Positions 26,614 to 46,153 of a stretch of 64,000 bases of DNA are shown here, piece by piece. The notes under the pieces were generated by a model. That model had not been told where the DNA came from and searched no databases. It saw nothing but the letters and a program-made list of their open reading frames with translations. Each line of letters begins with the position of its first letter. The stretch's first letter is position 1. A program made the translations under genes and the position numbers. This stretch comes from Saccharothrix sp. NRRL B-16314 (GTDB lineage: Bacteria; Actinomycetota; Actinomycetes; Mycobacteriales; Pseudonocardiaceae): positions 1 to 64,000 of the forward strand of contig NZ_JNXC01000009.1 of assembly GCF_000716595.1 (NCBI RefSeq), in the 5' to 3' direction.

Positions 26614-27827
26614 CTGGACGCCCCGGCCCCAGCCCCGGTTCCAGCCCCGGCCCGCGGCAGCACGGCCGTCACGGTCCAGCCCCGGTCCGCGTCCGGTCCC
26701 GCCGCGCAGGTGCCGCCGAGCAGGTTCGCGCGCTCGCTCATGCCGATGAGCCCGTAGCCCCGCGCACCGGACGAGCGGCGGGGAACGGGCTCGCCGTCGT
26801 CGTTCACCCGCAGTCGCACCTCGGCGTCGTCGGCCACCACGCGCACGTCGATGCGGGTCGCGTTCCGGGCGTGCCGCCGCGCGTTCGTGACCGCTTCCTG
26901 CACCAACCGGTAGACGGCCGCGGCCACCGGTGACGGCAGGTCGTCGATGTCCCCGTCCACCTCGACCGCGACGGCCGGTCCGCCGCGTGACAGCGACACG
27001 AGCCGTTCGAGGTCGGCGACGCGGGGGTTGGGCGCCAGGTCCGCCGGCTCCGAGGGGTCAGCCGGGTTCGCGGGGTCAGCCGGGTTCGCGGGGTCGGCCG
27101 GGTCCGCGGTGCGGAGGATGCGCACGATGCTCCGCATCTCGTCCAACGCCCGGCCGGCTTCGGCGTCGATCACGCGCAGCGCGTCCACCGCGGCCGACGG
27201 ATCGGTGCCCGCGGTGGCGATCCCGGCCTGTGCCCGGATGGCCATGGCGGTGATGTGGTGGGCGACGGTGTCGTGCAGGTCGCGCGCCAGCCGTTCCCGC
27301 TCCACCAGCTTCACCTGGTCCAGTTCGCGCGCACGGGCCCGGGACCGGTACCGGACGGCGGCGCCCAGGGTCATCGCGGAGAACAGCACGACCACGCCGG
27401 CGAGCGCGTCCGCGGGGTTCAGGTGGCCCAGCACCGCCGAGAGCCCCACCTTGCCCAGCATGACCGCCGCCCCGAGCACCATCTCCCGCCCGGAACCCCA
27501 GCGGAACAACGCGAACGGCAGCAGCAGCAGGTAGACCATCACGTCCTGGTCGGGGAACTCGCGCCCCAGCACGACCGTGCCCACCGCGCCGACGCCGAAC
27601 CCGACCGCCACCGCTGCCAACGGCTTCGACCGGCGCCACAGCAGCGTCGACACCAGACCCGCGGCGACGACCGCGGAGAGCACCCGGTCGGGGAGGTCCG
27701 CCCGGGTCACGCCCTCGACCACGGCGAGCGGCACCAGCACGGCCACCAACGCCCAGTCCCACCACACCCGGGCCGACGGGGGTACCGGCCGCGGCTCGCG
27801 CCACACCGGGCGAAGCAGTTCGCGCAC
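26610..27827 (-). CDS. Membrane sensor histidine kinase, NarL-system type (HisKA_3)
   Basis: The protein has 405 residues. Four or five hydrophobic segments fill residues about 25-160. The dimerisation/phospho-acceptor motif is ERERLARDLHDTVAHHITAMAIRAQAG (phospho-His in DLHDTVAHH). The ATPase domain runs from about 295 with YRLVQEAVTNARRHARN (N box) and GYGLIGMSERANLLGG (G box). Between them, at about residues 241-258, is an unusual Ala-Asp-Pro-rich hexapeptide repeat encoded by an 18-bp DNA repeat. Its product phosphorylates the adjacent response regulator. The signal sensed is unknown. Confidence 0.92.
   Translation of the reverse strand: MRELLRPVWREPRPVPPSARVWWDWALVAVLVPLAVVEGVTRADLPDRVLSAVVAAGLVSTLLWRRSKPLAAVAVGFGVGAVGTVVLGREFPDQDVMVYLLLLPFALFRWGSGREMVLGAAVMLGKVGLSAVLGHLNPADALAGVVVLFSAMTLGAAVRYRSRARARELDQVKLVERERLARDLHDTVAHHITAMAIRAQAGIATAGTDPSAAVDALRVIDAEAGRALDEMRSIVRILRTADPADPANPADPANPADPSEPADLAPNPRVADLERLVSLSRGGPAVAVEVDGDIDDLPSPVAAAVYRLVQEAVTNARRHARNATRIDVRVVADDAEVRLRVNDDGEPVPRRSSGARGYGLIGMSERANLLGGTCAAGPDADRGWTVTAVLPRAGAGTGAGAGASR
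27054..27107. repeat. Three 18-bp tandem repeats inside the kinase gene
   Basis: The unit GGGGTCAGCCGGGTTCGC occurs exactly twice (27054-27071, 27072-27089) and once with two changes (27090-27107). It encodes a six-residue Ala-Asp-Pro-Ala-Asn-Pro unit on the minus strand, in the linker between the phospho-acceptor helix region and the ATPase domain. Because the unit is a multiple of three, copy-number change would keep the frame. Confidence 0.85.
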
Positions 27828-29125
27828 CGGGCCATGGTACGAGCGCCAGAACCACCCCGTATCAGCCGAAAGTGCTACGTCCGGAGGTCGGGCGCACGGT
27901 CCGCTGTGGTGGGCGGAAGCGTTGCCGTGGCACGAGCCGACCGGGCGTTCGGCGGTGGTGTCGTCAGGATCGGTTCAGTGGCATGATCGACACGCGGTCG
28001 GCCGAGCGCCCGGCGCCCTCCCTCCCGCCGGGCAACGGGAAATGTCGCCAGAGTGGGCAAATCGCAAACCTGCGGCGATGTCACGGCACGCCGTCCAATG
28101 TCGGCGGTCGTCGCCCGGTGAAGGGCGGTCGGTCGGGTCGGGGGCGGGCGACCTCCGGCGGCGCCCCACCTACCTCAAAACCGCGACGCGCACTGCCGTT
28201 TCGGTCGGACAGGCGACCCGGTAATAGGGTTTCGCGGGGTCCGGATTAATATCCTGAATACGGGAAGCGCGCTCGAAGATCCGTTGTTCGCAACGGTGTC
28301 GACGGCGGGCTCCCGAACCGGCGGAACGGGTCCCGGATCACTGTCCATAACGGTCCGCCCACCGTTCACCACGGTGCGCCACCGTCCATAACGGTGCGAC
28401 CGGAACGGTGGCCCAGCCGCCGGAGCCGGGTGGGTGAACTCGCGGTGAATGGTGCTGTGCAACGGAACCAGCCGCCGGGTGTGGCCCGGCACACGCGCCG
28501 CCGGCGGGTCCGGCCGGGTCGATGGTGACGGCCGTCACCGCCGAGGCCCATGTGGACGGATGCCTTCCATACTTTCCCCCTATAACCGCACTTCCCTGCT
28601 CGCCGGCCCGTTCACCTGGGAATTGAGGCTCGTCATCGGCGGTTCATCCCCCCTCGGCGGGCGTCCACTTCCTGTCAAGTAACGCCCGTTTCCTGATGGG
28701 CCTCGTGCGAATATGGCCATGTGCCATACGTTGTCGGCCGCGCCGTCGTACCGTTTCACCACCATGTGCCCCGATTCAGCGGACGTCCTGAGTCGTACGC
28801 GGACGTGCGTGTTCTGCCTGTCCTCATTCCGTCGGCTGCCCTTGTAACCGACGAGAAAGCCCAGGCCGCGCACCGACTGCTCGTCGAGGAGCACGTCGCG
28901 CCGCCGTCGTCGGACCACCCGTCCGGTGGCGGGCGGCGGCGGTCGGGGCACTGGTACGCGGAGCCACCAAGGCCGGTGACCGCACGCGCATGATGAGCCG
29001 GGGGAAGGCGCTGGGGGCGTCACATCCGTCGGCACCGACGAGGCGAACAGCAGTCCAGGCCACAGCGACCGCGGACGCGTCTTCGGGTTCACGAAGCGAG
29101 TTCGGCGAGGTGTGAGGAAAAGGAT
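27828..29125. other. 1.3-kb non-coding region upstream of the PKS genes
   Basis: No convincing gene is seen on either strand. Open frames here lack actinomycete codon bias and recognisable motifs, and several stretches are AT-richer than the flanks, for example around 28235-28265 and 28560-28590. The first part (27828-28250) shows nothing beyond the likely promoter of the kinase gene. The centre holds the palindrome array listed separately. The last 700 bp probably contain the promoter and long leader of the PKS operon; the strongest site is the GAGGAAAAGG ribosome-binding sequence before 29126. Confidence 0.6.
28283..28395. promoter_or_regulatory. Array of ACCGT-N5-ACGGT palindromes (probable operator array)
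   Basis: Two perfect copies, ACCGTTCACCACGGT (28361-28375) and ACCGTCCATAACGGT (28381-28395), lie 20 bp apart. A third, ACTGTCCATAACGGT (28340-28354), is 21 bp before the first, with one arm mismatch. A weaker copy, GTTGTTCGCAACGGT, is at 28283-28297, and a lone ACGGT half-site follows at 28405. The 20-21 bp phasing puts the sites on one face of the helix. This is the pattern expected of cooperative binding by a dimeric regulator. Confidence 0.65.
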
Positions 29126-32100
29126 ATGACGGCACTTACCACCGATCAGCAGGACAAGCTCGTCCGCTACCTCAAGCAGACCGCTGCCGAACTCAACGAC
29201 GCCCAGACCCGCTTGCGGGAGATCGACGAGCGCGCTGCCGAACCGCTCGCGGTGGTCGGCATGAGCTGCCGGTACGCGGGCGCGAACTCGCCGGACGAGC
29301 TGTGGGACCTGGTCGCCGAGGGCCGTGACGCTATCTCCGGCTTACCGACCGACCGCGGTTGGGACCTGGAGCGGCTCTACGACCCGGACCCGGACCGGCT
29401 CGGCACCACCTACACGCGTGCGGGCGGGTTCGTCTCCGGCGCCACGACGTTCGACGCCGACTTCTTCGGCATCAGCCCGCGCGAGGCGCTGTCCATGGAC
29501 CCCCAGCAGCGGTTGCTGCTGGAGCTGGCGTGGGAGGCGTTCGAGGACGCGGGCATCACGCCGACCTCGTTGCGCGGCAGCGACACCGGTGTCTACTGCG
29601 GTGTCGGCCCCTCGGACTACGCGCCCATCCCGGCCGGCGGTGCGCCGCAGATCGAGGGGCTGCGCCTGACCGGCGGCACGACCAGCGTGGTGTCGGGCCG
29701 GATCTCCTACACCTTCGGGCTCGAAGGCCCCTCGGTGTCGGTGGACACCGCGTGCTCGGCGTCCTTGGTGGCCCTGCACATGGCCGCGCAGTCGTTGCGC
29801 ACCGGTGAGTGCTCCCTGGCCCTGGTCGGCGGCGTGACCGTGCTGGCCGGGCCGACCCTCTTCGTCGACTTCAGCCGGCAGCGCGGCCTGGCGCCCGACG
29901 GCCGGTGCAAGTCCTACGCCGCCGCCGCCGACGGCACCGGCTTCTCCGACGGCGCCGGCGTGATCGTGCTGGAGCGGCTGTCGGACGCCCGCCGCAACGG
30001 GCACCGGGTGCTCGCGGTGGTGCGCGGCAGCGCGGTGAACCAGGACGGCGCCAGCAACGGCTTGACGGCGCCGAACGGCCCGTCGCAGGAACGTGTCATC
30101 CGGCAGGCCCTGACCAACGCGGGCCTGACGGCGGCGGACGTCGACGTCGTGGAGGGCCACGGCACGGGCACCAGGCTCGGCGACCCGATCGAGGTCCAGG
30201 CCCTGCTGGCCACCTACGGCCAGGAGCGCAAGCACGGCCCGCTGTGGCTGGGATCGGTCAAGTCGAACATCGGGCACAGCTCGACGGCGGCCGGTGTCGC
30301 CAGTGTGATCAAGATGGTGCAGGCGCTGCGCCACGAGACCCTGCCCGCGACCCTCCACGTCGACGCGCCGTCGCCGCACGTGGACTGGGAGTCCGGCGAG
30401 GTCCAGCTGCTGACCGAGGCGCGGCCGTGGAAGACGAACGGCCACCCGCGCCGGGCCGGCGTGTCCTCGTTCGGGGTCAGCGGCACCAACTCGCACGTGA
30501 TCCTGGAGGAAGCGCCGTTCGACGTGCTCCCGGAGACGGTCGGGTCGACCCCGGTGGCGACGCCGTCGACGGTGCCGGTCCTGGTGTCCGGTCGTGGCGC
30601 GGCTGCGCTGCGCGCGCAGGCCGAGCGACTGCGGGCCAGCGTGCTGGCGCGTCCGGAGCTCACCGTGGTCGACCTCGGGTTCTCCTCGGTGACGACCCGG
30701 GACCAGCTCGACCGGCGGGCCGTGGTCGTGGCGTCCGATCGCGAGGCGCTGCTGTCCGGGCTGTCCACGCTGAGCGCGGCCGAGCCGTCGGAGGCGGTGG
30801 TGGAGGGCCAGGTGCTCGCCACCGGCGCGCGTCCGGTGTTCGTGTTCCCGGGCCAGGGCGCGCAGTGGCAGGGCATGGCGGTCGAGCTGCTGGACTCGTC
30901 GGACGTGTTCGCCAAGGAGATCGCGGCCTGTGGCGAAGCTCTGGGCGAGTTCGTGGACTGGCGGCTGGAGGACGTGCTGCGCGGCGTGGAGGGCGCGCCG
31001 ACGTTCGAGCGCGTAGACGTGGTGCAGCCCGCGTTGTTCGCGGTGATGGTGGGTCTGGCCGCGCTGTGGCGGTCCTACGGCGTCGAGCCGGTCGCGGTCG
31101 TGGGCCACTCGCAGGGCGAGATCGCCGCCGCGGTGGTGGCCGGTGGCCTGTCGCTGGCGGACGGCGCGCGGGTGGCGGCGCTGCGGTCGCGGGCCATCGC
31201 GGAGCGGTTGGCCGGTCTGGGCGGCATGGTGTCGGTCGCGGCGCCCGTCGGGCAGGTCGAGGAGCTGATCGCGCCGTACGACGGGTGGGTGTCCATCGCC
31301 GCCGTGAACGGTCCGGCGGCCGTGGTGGTGTCCGGTGAGCCCGGCGGGCTGGACGAGCTGATCGCGGTGTGCGAGCGGGACGGCGTCCGGGCTCGGCGGA
31401 TCGCGGTGGACTACGCGTCGCACTCGGCGCAGGTGGAGACGATCGAGGCCGAACTGGCGCAGGTGCTGGGTCCGGTCGCGCCGAAGTCCGGCTCGATCCC
31501 GTTCTACTCGACGGCGGTGGGCGCGTTCATCGACACGGCCGCGCTCGACGGCGGGTACTGGTACCGGAACCTGCGGGGGCGGGTCGGTTTCGAACCGGCG
31601 ATCCGGGCGTTGATCGACGACGGCGCCGGGTGCTTCGTCGAGGTGTCGCCGCACCCCGTGCTGACCATGGCGGTCGAGGGCACCATCGCCGATCACGGCG
31701 CGGCCTCCCAGGTCGGCGTCGTCGGGTCGTTGCGGCGTGACGAGGGCGGCTTCGAGCGGTTCGCGCTGTCGCTGGCCGAGGCGCACGTCACCGGCGTCGA
31801 GGTCGACTGGTCGGTGGTCTACGCGGGCAGCGGCGCGCGTGCGGTGCCCCTGCCGACCTACGCGTTCCAGCGCGAGCGGTTCTGGCTGACGCCGGGCATC
31901 GGCGGCGGGGACGCCGAGGCCGCCGGGCTGGACAAGGTGGGCCACCCGATCCTCGCGGGGGCCGTGCGGATCGGTGACCGGGACGAGTGGGTGTACACCG
32001 GCCGGATCTCCCCGGAGAAGCAGCCGTGGACCCGTGACCACGTGGTCTTCGGCATCCCCATCGCGCCGGGGACGGCGCTGGTGGAACTGGCGCTGAGCGC

Positions 32101-34624
32101 GGGCGCCGGTGTCGGCTTCGGCACGCTGGACGAGCTGGTGCTGGAGGCTCCGCTCGTCCTCGACGACGAGCTGGGCTGCCGGGTCCAGGTGACCGTCGGC
32201 GTACCGCAGGACGGGCGCCGCGAGGTCGCGGTGTACTCGACCCCGAACGCCGGGCCGGACGACGAGCAGCCGGAAGCGATCTGCCACGCCCGCGGCGTGC
32301 TGGTCGACTCCGCTGCCGCCGAATCCCGTGTTGCCGCACCGATGCCGGCGCAGTGGCCGCCGGCGGGTGCCGAGCCGCTCGCGGTGGACGGCCTCTACGC
32401 CCGGATGGAGTTGGCGGGCCTGGACTACGGCGCGCTGTTCAAGGGCATCCGGGCCGCCTGGCGGGTCGGCGCCGACCTGTACACCGAAGTGGCGCTGCCC
32501 GACGACGCCGACGACGAGGGCTTCGTGCTGCACCCGGCCCTGTTCGACGCCGCGCTCCAGGGCGCGCTGATCGGCAAGGACCCGAACGCGCCGTTCGAGA
32601 TGCCGTTCACCTGGTCCGGTGTGCGCCCGGGACGGCGGGTGAAGTCGGCGCGCGTGCGGATCGTCAGCTCCGCCGACACCGGCCTGCACGTCGACCTGGC
32701 CGACGAGACCGGCGCGCCGGTGATGAGCATCGGCGGCCTGGTCTACCGGACGGTGGACCCGGCGCAGCTCGAACGCGTGCGCGGCGGTGGACCCGACTCG
32801 CTGTACGGGGTCGAGTGGGTGCCCGTCCAGCTGGGGCAGGCGGAACCCGTGCGGCTGGCCGAGTTCGGCTGGGACGGTGCCCTCGACCTGGACGCGCTGG
32901 AGCAGGCGGTCGCCGGTGACGGCGCGGCGCCGGCCGCGATCGTGGCCCGGATCGCCGCGAACGTCACGGCCGGTGCGCCGCCCGCGATGGCCTTCGAGGC
33001 CGCGGAGCAGATGCTCGCCACGATCCAGCGCTGGCTGGCTGCCGGGCGCCTGACCGAGACCCGCCTGGTCGCGGTCACCAGCGGTGCGGTGGCGCTGGAA
33101 GGGGAAACCCCCGACATCGCCCAGGCAGCGGCCTGGGGCCTCGCGCGCAGCGTGCAGTCCGAGCACCCGGGCCGGATCGTGCTCGTCGACCTGGACGACG
33201 ACGGCGCGGACGTGCCGTGGCACGCCTTGCTCGCCGCCGACGAACCGCAGCTGGCGGTGCGCGCGGGTCAGGTCTCGGCGCCTCGACTGGCCAGGGTGCC
33301 GGCGGTCGCCGACGACGCGGTGCGGTCGATCGACCCGGACGGCACGGTGCTGGTCACCGGCGGAACGGGCGGCCTGGGCGTGGTGTTCGCCCGGCACCTG
33401 GCCTCCCGGCACGGTGTCCGGAACCTGGTGCTGGTCAGCCGGCGCGGTCCCGACGCCGAGGGCGCGGCCGAACTGGCCGCCGAGCTGACCGGGCTCGGCG
33501 CGACCGTGCGGATCGAGGCCTGCGACATCGCCGACCGCGATCAGGTCACCGCTTTGCTGGGCTCGCTCGACGCACCGCTCACGGCGGTCGTCCACACGGC
33601 CGGTGTGCTCGCCGACGGCGTGATCGAATCGGTGACCCCCGAGCAGCTCGCCAAGGTCATGCGGCCCAAGGTCGACGCGGCCTGGCAGCTGCACGAGCTG
33701 ACCGCGGACCTGGACCTGTCGGCGTTCGTGCTGTTCTCCTCGGGCGCCTCGCTGTTCGGCAACCAGGGACAGGCCTGCTACGCCGCCGCGAACGGCGGTC
33801 TCGACGCGATGGCTCAGAGTTTGCGCGCCGCAGGGGTGCCCGCCACGTCCCTGGCGTGGGGCGTGTGGGCCGACGGCGTCGGCATGGCGGGCCGGCTCGA
33901 CAACACCAACGTGGCCCGCATCGAAAGCGCCGGTGTGGCTTTGCTGGCCGTCGACCGCGGCCTGGAGCTGTTCGACCACTCGCTGGGCCTCGACGACGCG
34001 CTGCTGGCACCCGTGCAGCTGGACATGCCCGCACTGCGGGCGCAGGCACGGGCCGGCTCGCTGCCCGCGTTGCTGCGCGGACTGGTGAAGGTGCCCGCGC
34101 AGGCCGCCGAGGTCGCGGGCGGTTCGCTCGCGCAGCGGCTCGCCGGCGTGCCCGAGGACGAGCGCGAGTCGGTGGTCCTCGACCTGGTGCAAGGACAGGT
34201 CGCGGCCGTGCTCGGGCACGAGTCGGCGGCGGCGATCGACCCCGACCGGGCGTTCAAGGACATGGGCTTCGACTCGCTCGCCAGCGTCGGGCTGCGCAAC
34301 CGGCTCAGCAAGATCACCGACCTGCGGCTGCCCGCGACCCTGGTCTTCGACCACCCGACCGCGGCGGCGGTGACCCGGTACCTGCTCGACTCCGTCGAAC
34401 CGGAGGTCTCGACCGGCGGCCGGGCCGAGGACGACAGCGCCCGGGTCCGCGCGCTCCTCGCGTCCATCCCGATCGAGCGCCTGCGCCAGGCACAGCTGTT
34501 CGACGCGTTGCTCGACCTGGCGCGCGGCGACGCGCCGGAGGAACAGACCGAGGACGGCGACGACGGGGCGATCGACGACCTCGACGCCGAAGCGCTGATC
34601 CGGATGGCCCGAGGGGACCTGTAA
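29126..34624 (+). CDS. Type I polyketide synthase, module 1: KS-AT-DH-KR-ACP
   Basis: The protein has 1832 residues and would extend and process a starter chain on the enzyme. Order: N-terminal coiled-coil docking helix (1-38, [24 protein letters not shown]); KS (about 39-465, Cys210 in DTACSASL, His345 in EGHGTGT, GHSST His); AT (about 570-890, Ser662 in GHSQGE and Y763-ASHS, the methylmalonyl type); DH (about 930-1210, His972 in [10 protein letters not shown], Asp1141 in DAALQ, intact); KR (about 1405-1590, TGGTGGLG, Tyr1552 in YAAAN, intact; the Asp of the B-type LDD region is present as LAD); ACP (Ser1717 in GFDSL); C-terminal docking segment. It should make an alpha-methyl, alpha,beta-unsaturated unit. 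There is no loading domain, yet the N-terminal docking helix implies an upstream partner. Codon 73 is a rare TTA. GAGGAAAAGG precedes the ATG. Confidence 0.95.
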   Translation: MTALTTDQQDKLVRYLKQTAAELNDAQTRLREIDERAAEPLAVVGMSCRYAGANSPDELWDLVAEGRDAISGLPTDRGWDLERLYDPDPDRLGTTYTRAGGFVSGATTFDADFFGISPREALSMDPQQRLLLELAWEAFEDAGITPTSLRGSDTGVYCGVGPSDYAPIPAGGAPQIEGLRLTGGTTSVVSGRISYTFGLEGPSVSVDTACSASLVALHMAAQSLRTGECSLALVGGVTVLAGPTLFVDFSRQRGLAPDGRCKSYAAAADGTGFSDGAGVIVLERLSDARRNGHRVLAVVRGSAVNQDGASNGLTAPNGPSQERVIRQALTNAGLTAADVDVVEGHGTGTRLGDPIEVQALLATYGQERKHGPLWLGSVKSNIGHSSTAAGVASVIKMVQALRHETLPATLHVDAPSPHVDWESGEVQLLTEARPWKTNGHPRRAGVSSFGVSGTNSHVILEEAPFDVLPETVGSTPVATPSTVPVLVSGRGAAALRAQAERLRASVLARPELTVVDLGFSSVTTRDQLDRRAVVVASDREALLSGLSTLSAAEPSEAVVEGQVLATGARPVFVFPGQGAQWQGMAVELLDSSDVFAKEIAACGEALGEFVDWRLEDVLRGVEGAPTFERVDVVQPALFAVMVGLAALWRSYGVEPVAVVGHSQGEIAAAVVAGGLSLADGARVAALRSRAIAERLAGLGGMVSVAAPVGQVEELIAPYDGWVSIAAVNGPAAVVVSGEPGGLDELIAVCERDGVRARRIAVDYASHSAQVETIEAELAQVLGPVAPKSGSIPFYSTAVGAFIDTAALDGGYWYRNLRGRVGFEPAIRALIDDGAGCFVEVSPHPVLTMAVEGTIADHGAASQVGVVGSLRRDEGGFERFALSLAEAHVTGVEVDWSVVYAGSGARAVPLPTYAFQRERFWLTPGIGGGDAEAAGLDKVGHPILAGAVRIGDRDEWVYTGRISPEKQPWTRDHVVFGIPIAPGTALVELALSAGAGVGFGTLDELVLEAPLVLDDELGCRVQVTVGVPQDGRREVAVYSTPNAGPDDEQPEAICHARGVLVDSAAAESRVAAPMPAQWPPAGAEPLAVDGLYARMELAGLDYGALFKGIRAAWRVGADLYTEVALPDDADDEGFVLHPALFDAALQGALIGKDPNAPFEMPFTWSGVRPGRRVKSARVRIVSSADTGLHVDLADETGAPVMSIGGLVYRTVDPAQLERVRGGGPDSLYGVEWVPVQLGQAEPVRLAEFGWDGALDLDALEQAVAGDGAAPAAIVARIAANVTAGAPPAMAFEAAEQMLATIQRWLAAGRLTETRLVAVTSGAVALEGETPDIAQAAAWGLARSVQSEHPGRIVLVDLDDDGADVPWHALLAADEPQLAVRAGQVSAPRLARVPAVADDAVRSIDPDGTVLVTGGTGGLGVVFARHLASRHGVRNLVLVSRRGPDAEGAAELAAELTGLGATVRIEACDIADRDQVTALLGSLDAPLTAVVHTAGVLADGVIESVTPEQLAKVMRPKVDAAWQLHELTADLDLSAFVLFSSGASLFGNQGQACYAAANGGLDAMAQSLRAAGVPATSLAWGVWADGVGMAGRLDNTNVARIESAGVALLAVDRGLELFDHSLGLDDALLAPVQLDMPALRAQARAGSLPALLRGLVKVPAQAAEVAGGSLAQRLAGVPEDERESVVLDLVQGQVAAVLGHESAAAIDPDRAFKDMGFDSLASVGLRNRLSKITDLRLPATLVFDHPTAAAVTRYLLDSVEPEVSTGGRAEDDSARVRALLASIPIERLRQAQLFDALLDLARGDAPEEQTEDGDDGAIDDLDAEALIRMARGDL

Positions 34625-34677
34625 GTGCGTACCGACGACAGGCGTGCAGACCACCGCATGGACAGGAAGGACCGGGC

Positions 34678-43742
<9,065 letters not shown>

Positions 43743-43746
<4 letters not shown>

Positions 43747-45176
43747 CCCATCCCGACGTGAACGGGACCGCCGTCGAGGACGGCGCCGGCCGCGGCCCGG
43801 TCGACACCGCGCAGGTGGAGGAGACGGTGATCCCGTCCTCGGCCGTGCCGGGTCCGACCCTGGGCCAACGAGAGCAGCTGGTGCGGTACACGACGCAGCG
43901 CACCCAGTTCCTGAACGAGTGCAAGGACAAGTACGGCCGCCGGTTCAAGCTGGGGCTGCTGCCGGGTGTGGACTTCTTCGTCATCACCGACCCCGACGAC
44001 GTGCGGTCCATCTTCACCGCGCCCCGCACCAGCCTGCACTGCGGCAACTCGAACGGCGCGCTGGAGAAGTACTTCGGCAGCACCGGCATCGCGTTCCTCG
44101 ACGAGGGCGAGCACCTGGCCCGGCGCAAGGCGCTCACCCGCAGCTTCAAGGGCGCGGCCTTCAACCGGATCGTCACGGCGGTCGAGGAGATCACCGCGGA
44201 GTCGGTCGCGGAGTGGCCGCGCGACGAGGTCGTCGACATGCACCCGCTGGTGCACCGCTGGGCGATGAACGTGATCCGCGAAGTGGTCTACGGCAAGGTG
44301 GTCCCGAGCTGCTGGCCCGAGCTGCTCGACGCGCTGATGGACATGGTCGAGCTGAACCGCTACCCGACCGCGATGCTGATGATCGACCGGTGGTCGTCGG
44401 CGAAGAAGCGGCTCATGAAGAAGCGGCCCAGCACCGGCCTCAAGGCCTTCTGGGGCGACCGGCGGCGGGTCGACGGCCTGATCGCCAAGACGATCGCCGA
44501 GCGGCTGGAGGTCGGTGAGTTCGGCGACGACATGCTGTCGGTGCTGTTCGGCATCACCCGCGCGGACGGCTCGCAGCTGTCGGTCATGGACCTGCGCGAC
44601 GAGATCATGACCATGTTCGTGGCCGGCACCGTGACCACCGTGTCCGCGGTCTGCTGGTCGATCGAGCACTTCTCCCGCGACCCGGAGCGGCTGGCCAGGC
44701 TGCGCGACGAGATCGCCGCGGGGGAGACCGACGAGTACCTCACCGCCGCGGTGCACGAGGTGCTGCGGCTCCACCCGCCGCTGCCGAACAACCTGGCCCG
44801 CCAGGTGGTCACGCCGATCGTGATCGGTGGTGTGCAGTACCAGCCCGGCCAGCTCCTGGTGCCGAGCGCCGAGCTGATGAACAACGACCCGGAGCGCTAC
44901 CCCGAGCCGGAGAAGTTCCTCCCGGAGCGGTTCATCGGCGTGCAGCCGGGTCAGTACACGTGGATCCCGTTCGGCGGCGGGCACACCCGCTGCATGGGCG
45001 ACCGGATCGCCATCCACGAGATCAAGTCCATGCTTCGCGAGCTGGTGACCGGTTTCGAGTTCGAGCGGGGCGAGGCCGACCAGGCCAAGCCGGTGCCGCG
45101 CGGCCCGGTCGTGGTGCCCCAGGGCGGTCCGCGGATCGCGTTGCGCCCCCGCACCGCGGTGGCGGCTGCGAACTGA
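43743..45176 (+). CDS. Cytochrome P450 (class with FGGGHTRCMG heme loop)
   Basis: The protein has 477 residues. The heme loop is FGGGHTRCMG with proximal Cys417. The ExxR motif is in HEVLRLHPP, the PERF region is FLPERFIG, and the I-helix is MFVAGTVTTVSA, where the usual acid/alcohol pair is T-T. It is longer than, and of a different family from, the two other P450s in the cluster, with the look of the CYP51/CYP120-like branch rather than CYP105/107. It would hydroxylate or further oxidise the polyketide. The start overlaps the PKS stop by 4 bp, so it is translated with the synthase and probably acts early. Redox partner genes (ferredoxin, reductase) are absent from the window. Confidence 0.9.
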
Positions 45177-45208
45177 CCGTGGACATCCATCGACAAGGAG
45201 GTTCTCCC

Positions 45209-46153
45209 GTGACCATTCCCTACACCACCGGCGTACACCGGCTCGCCGACGACACCTACGCGTACCTGCAGGGCACCTGCGCCACCGGCTACAGCAACGC
45301 GGGCCTCGTGTGCAGCGGTGACGAGGCGTTGCTGGTCGACACGCTGTACACGCTCGACCAGACGCGGAACATGCTGGGCGCCATCGCCGAGTCGGTGCCC
45401 GGACCGGACATCTGCTGGGTGGTGAACACGCACCACGACGGCGACCACTGGTGGGGCAACCAGCTCGTGGCCGACGCGGTGATCGTGTCGTCCACCGCGG
45501 CGGCGCACACGATGCGCAAGGCCGGCCCGGAGACCGTCGTCCCGTACCTGTCCCCGGAGACCGACCCCCGGCTGCGCGCGATCCTGGAGCCGTTCGACTT
45601 CTCCGGCATCACGCCCACGTACCCGACGGTCACGTTCAGCGGCGAGATGGAGCTGACCGTGGGCAAGCGGACCGTGCGGGTGCTCGAGGTCGGCCCCGCG
45701 CACAGCGTCGGCGACGTGATCGTCCACGTGCCGGACGAGCGCGTGGTCTACGCCGGTGACATCCAGGTCTTCGGCAGCCACGGCGTGATCCACAGTGGAC
45801 CGGTCGCCAACTTCATCAAGGCGTGCGACACGATCATCGGGCTCGACGTCGACACCGTCGTCCCCGGCCACGGCCCGGTCGGCGGCAAGGCCGAGGTCGT
45901 CCGGTTCCGCGACTACCTGGAGCGGGTGCAGGCGCACGCCACCGCCGCCCACCAGCGTGGCCAGACCCCGATCGAGGCGGCCCGCGAGTTCGACTTCGCC
46001 GAGTTCGCCGACCTGGAGTACGGCGAGCGGGTGATCCTCAACATCGGCGCGGTGTACCGCGAGCTCAACGCGGACGGCACCCCCGGGCCGGGCCAGATGC
46101 TGCACGACATGGTGGACCTGGAAGAGACGCTGAAGGCCAAGGTGACGGTGTGA
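45209..46153 (+). CDS. MBL-fold metallo-hydrolase, paralogue 1
   Basis: The protein has 314 residues. The first metal motif is NTHHDGDHWWGN: against the usual HxHxDH it reads H75-x-D77-x-D79-H80, so Asp takes the place of the second His. Further ligands are GPAHSVGDVIVH, YAGD and VPGHGPVGG. No signal peptide is seen. A close relative lies at the far end of the cluster (58767-59717). It could hydrolyse an ester, lactone or thioester, or be a resistance or editing enzyme. AAGGAGG is placed well before the GTG, which was chosen over upstream frame-open codons that overlap the P450. It overlaps the CMD-family gene by 4 bp. Confidence 0.82.
   Translation: MTIPYTTGVHRLADDTYAYLQGTCATGYSNAGLVCSGDEALLVDTLYTLDQTRNMLGAIAESVPGPDICWVVNTHHDGDHWWGNQLVADAVIVSSTAAAHTMRKAGPETVVPYLSPETDPRLRAILEPFDFSGITPTYPTVTFSGEMELTVGKRTVRVLEVGPAHSVGDVIVHVPDERVVYAGDIQVFGSHGVIHSGPVANFIKACDTIIGLDVDTVVPGHGPVGGKAEVVRFRDYLERVQAHATAAHQRGQTPIEAAREFDFAEFADLEYGERVILNIGAVYRELNADGTPGPGQMLHDMVDLEETLKAKVTV

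Noticed and set aside
28721..28993. Possible 90-codon gene in the PKS upstream region
   Set aside because: Third-position GC is lower than in real genes here, no ribosome site is seen and no motif is recognised. It remains a weak possibility.
28580..29092. Minus-strand 170-codon frame upstream of the PKS
   Set aside because: Pro/Arg-rich with no family pattern or ribosome site; probably chance in GC-rich DNA.
33217..34677. 487-codon N-terminal extension of the second PKS
   Set aside because: It overlaps the first PKS in another frame and is Arg/Gly-rich nonsense; the docking helix begins at the GTG at 34678.
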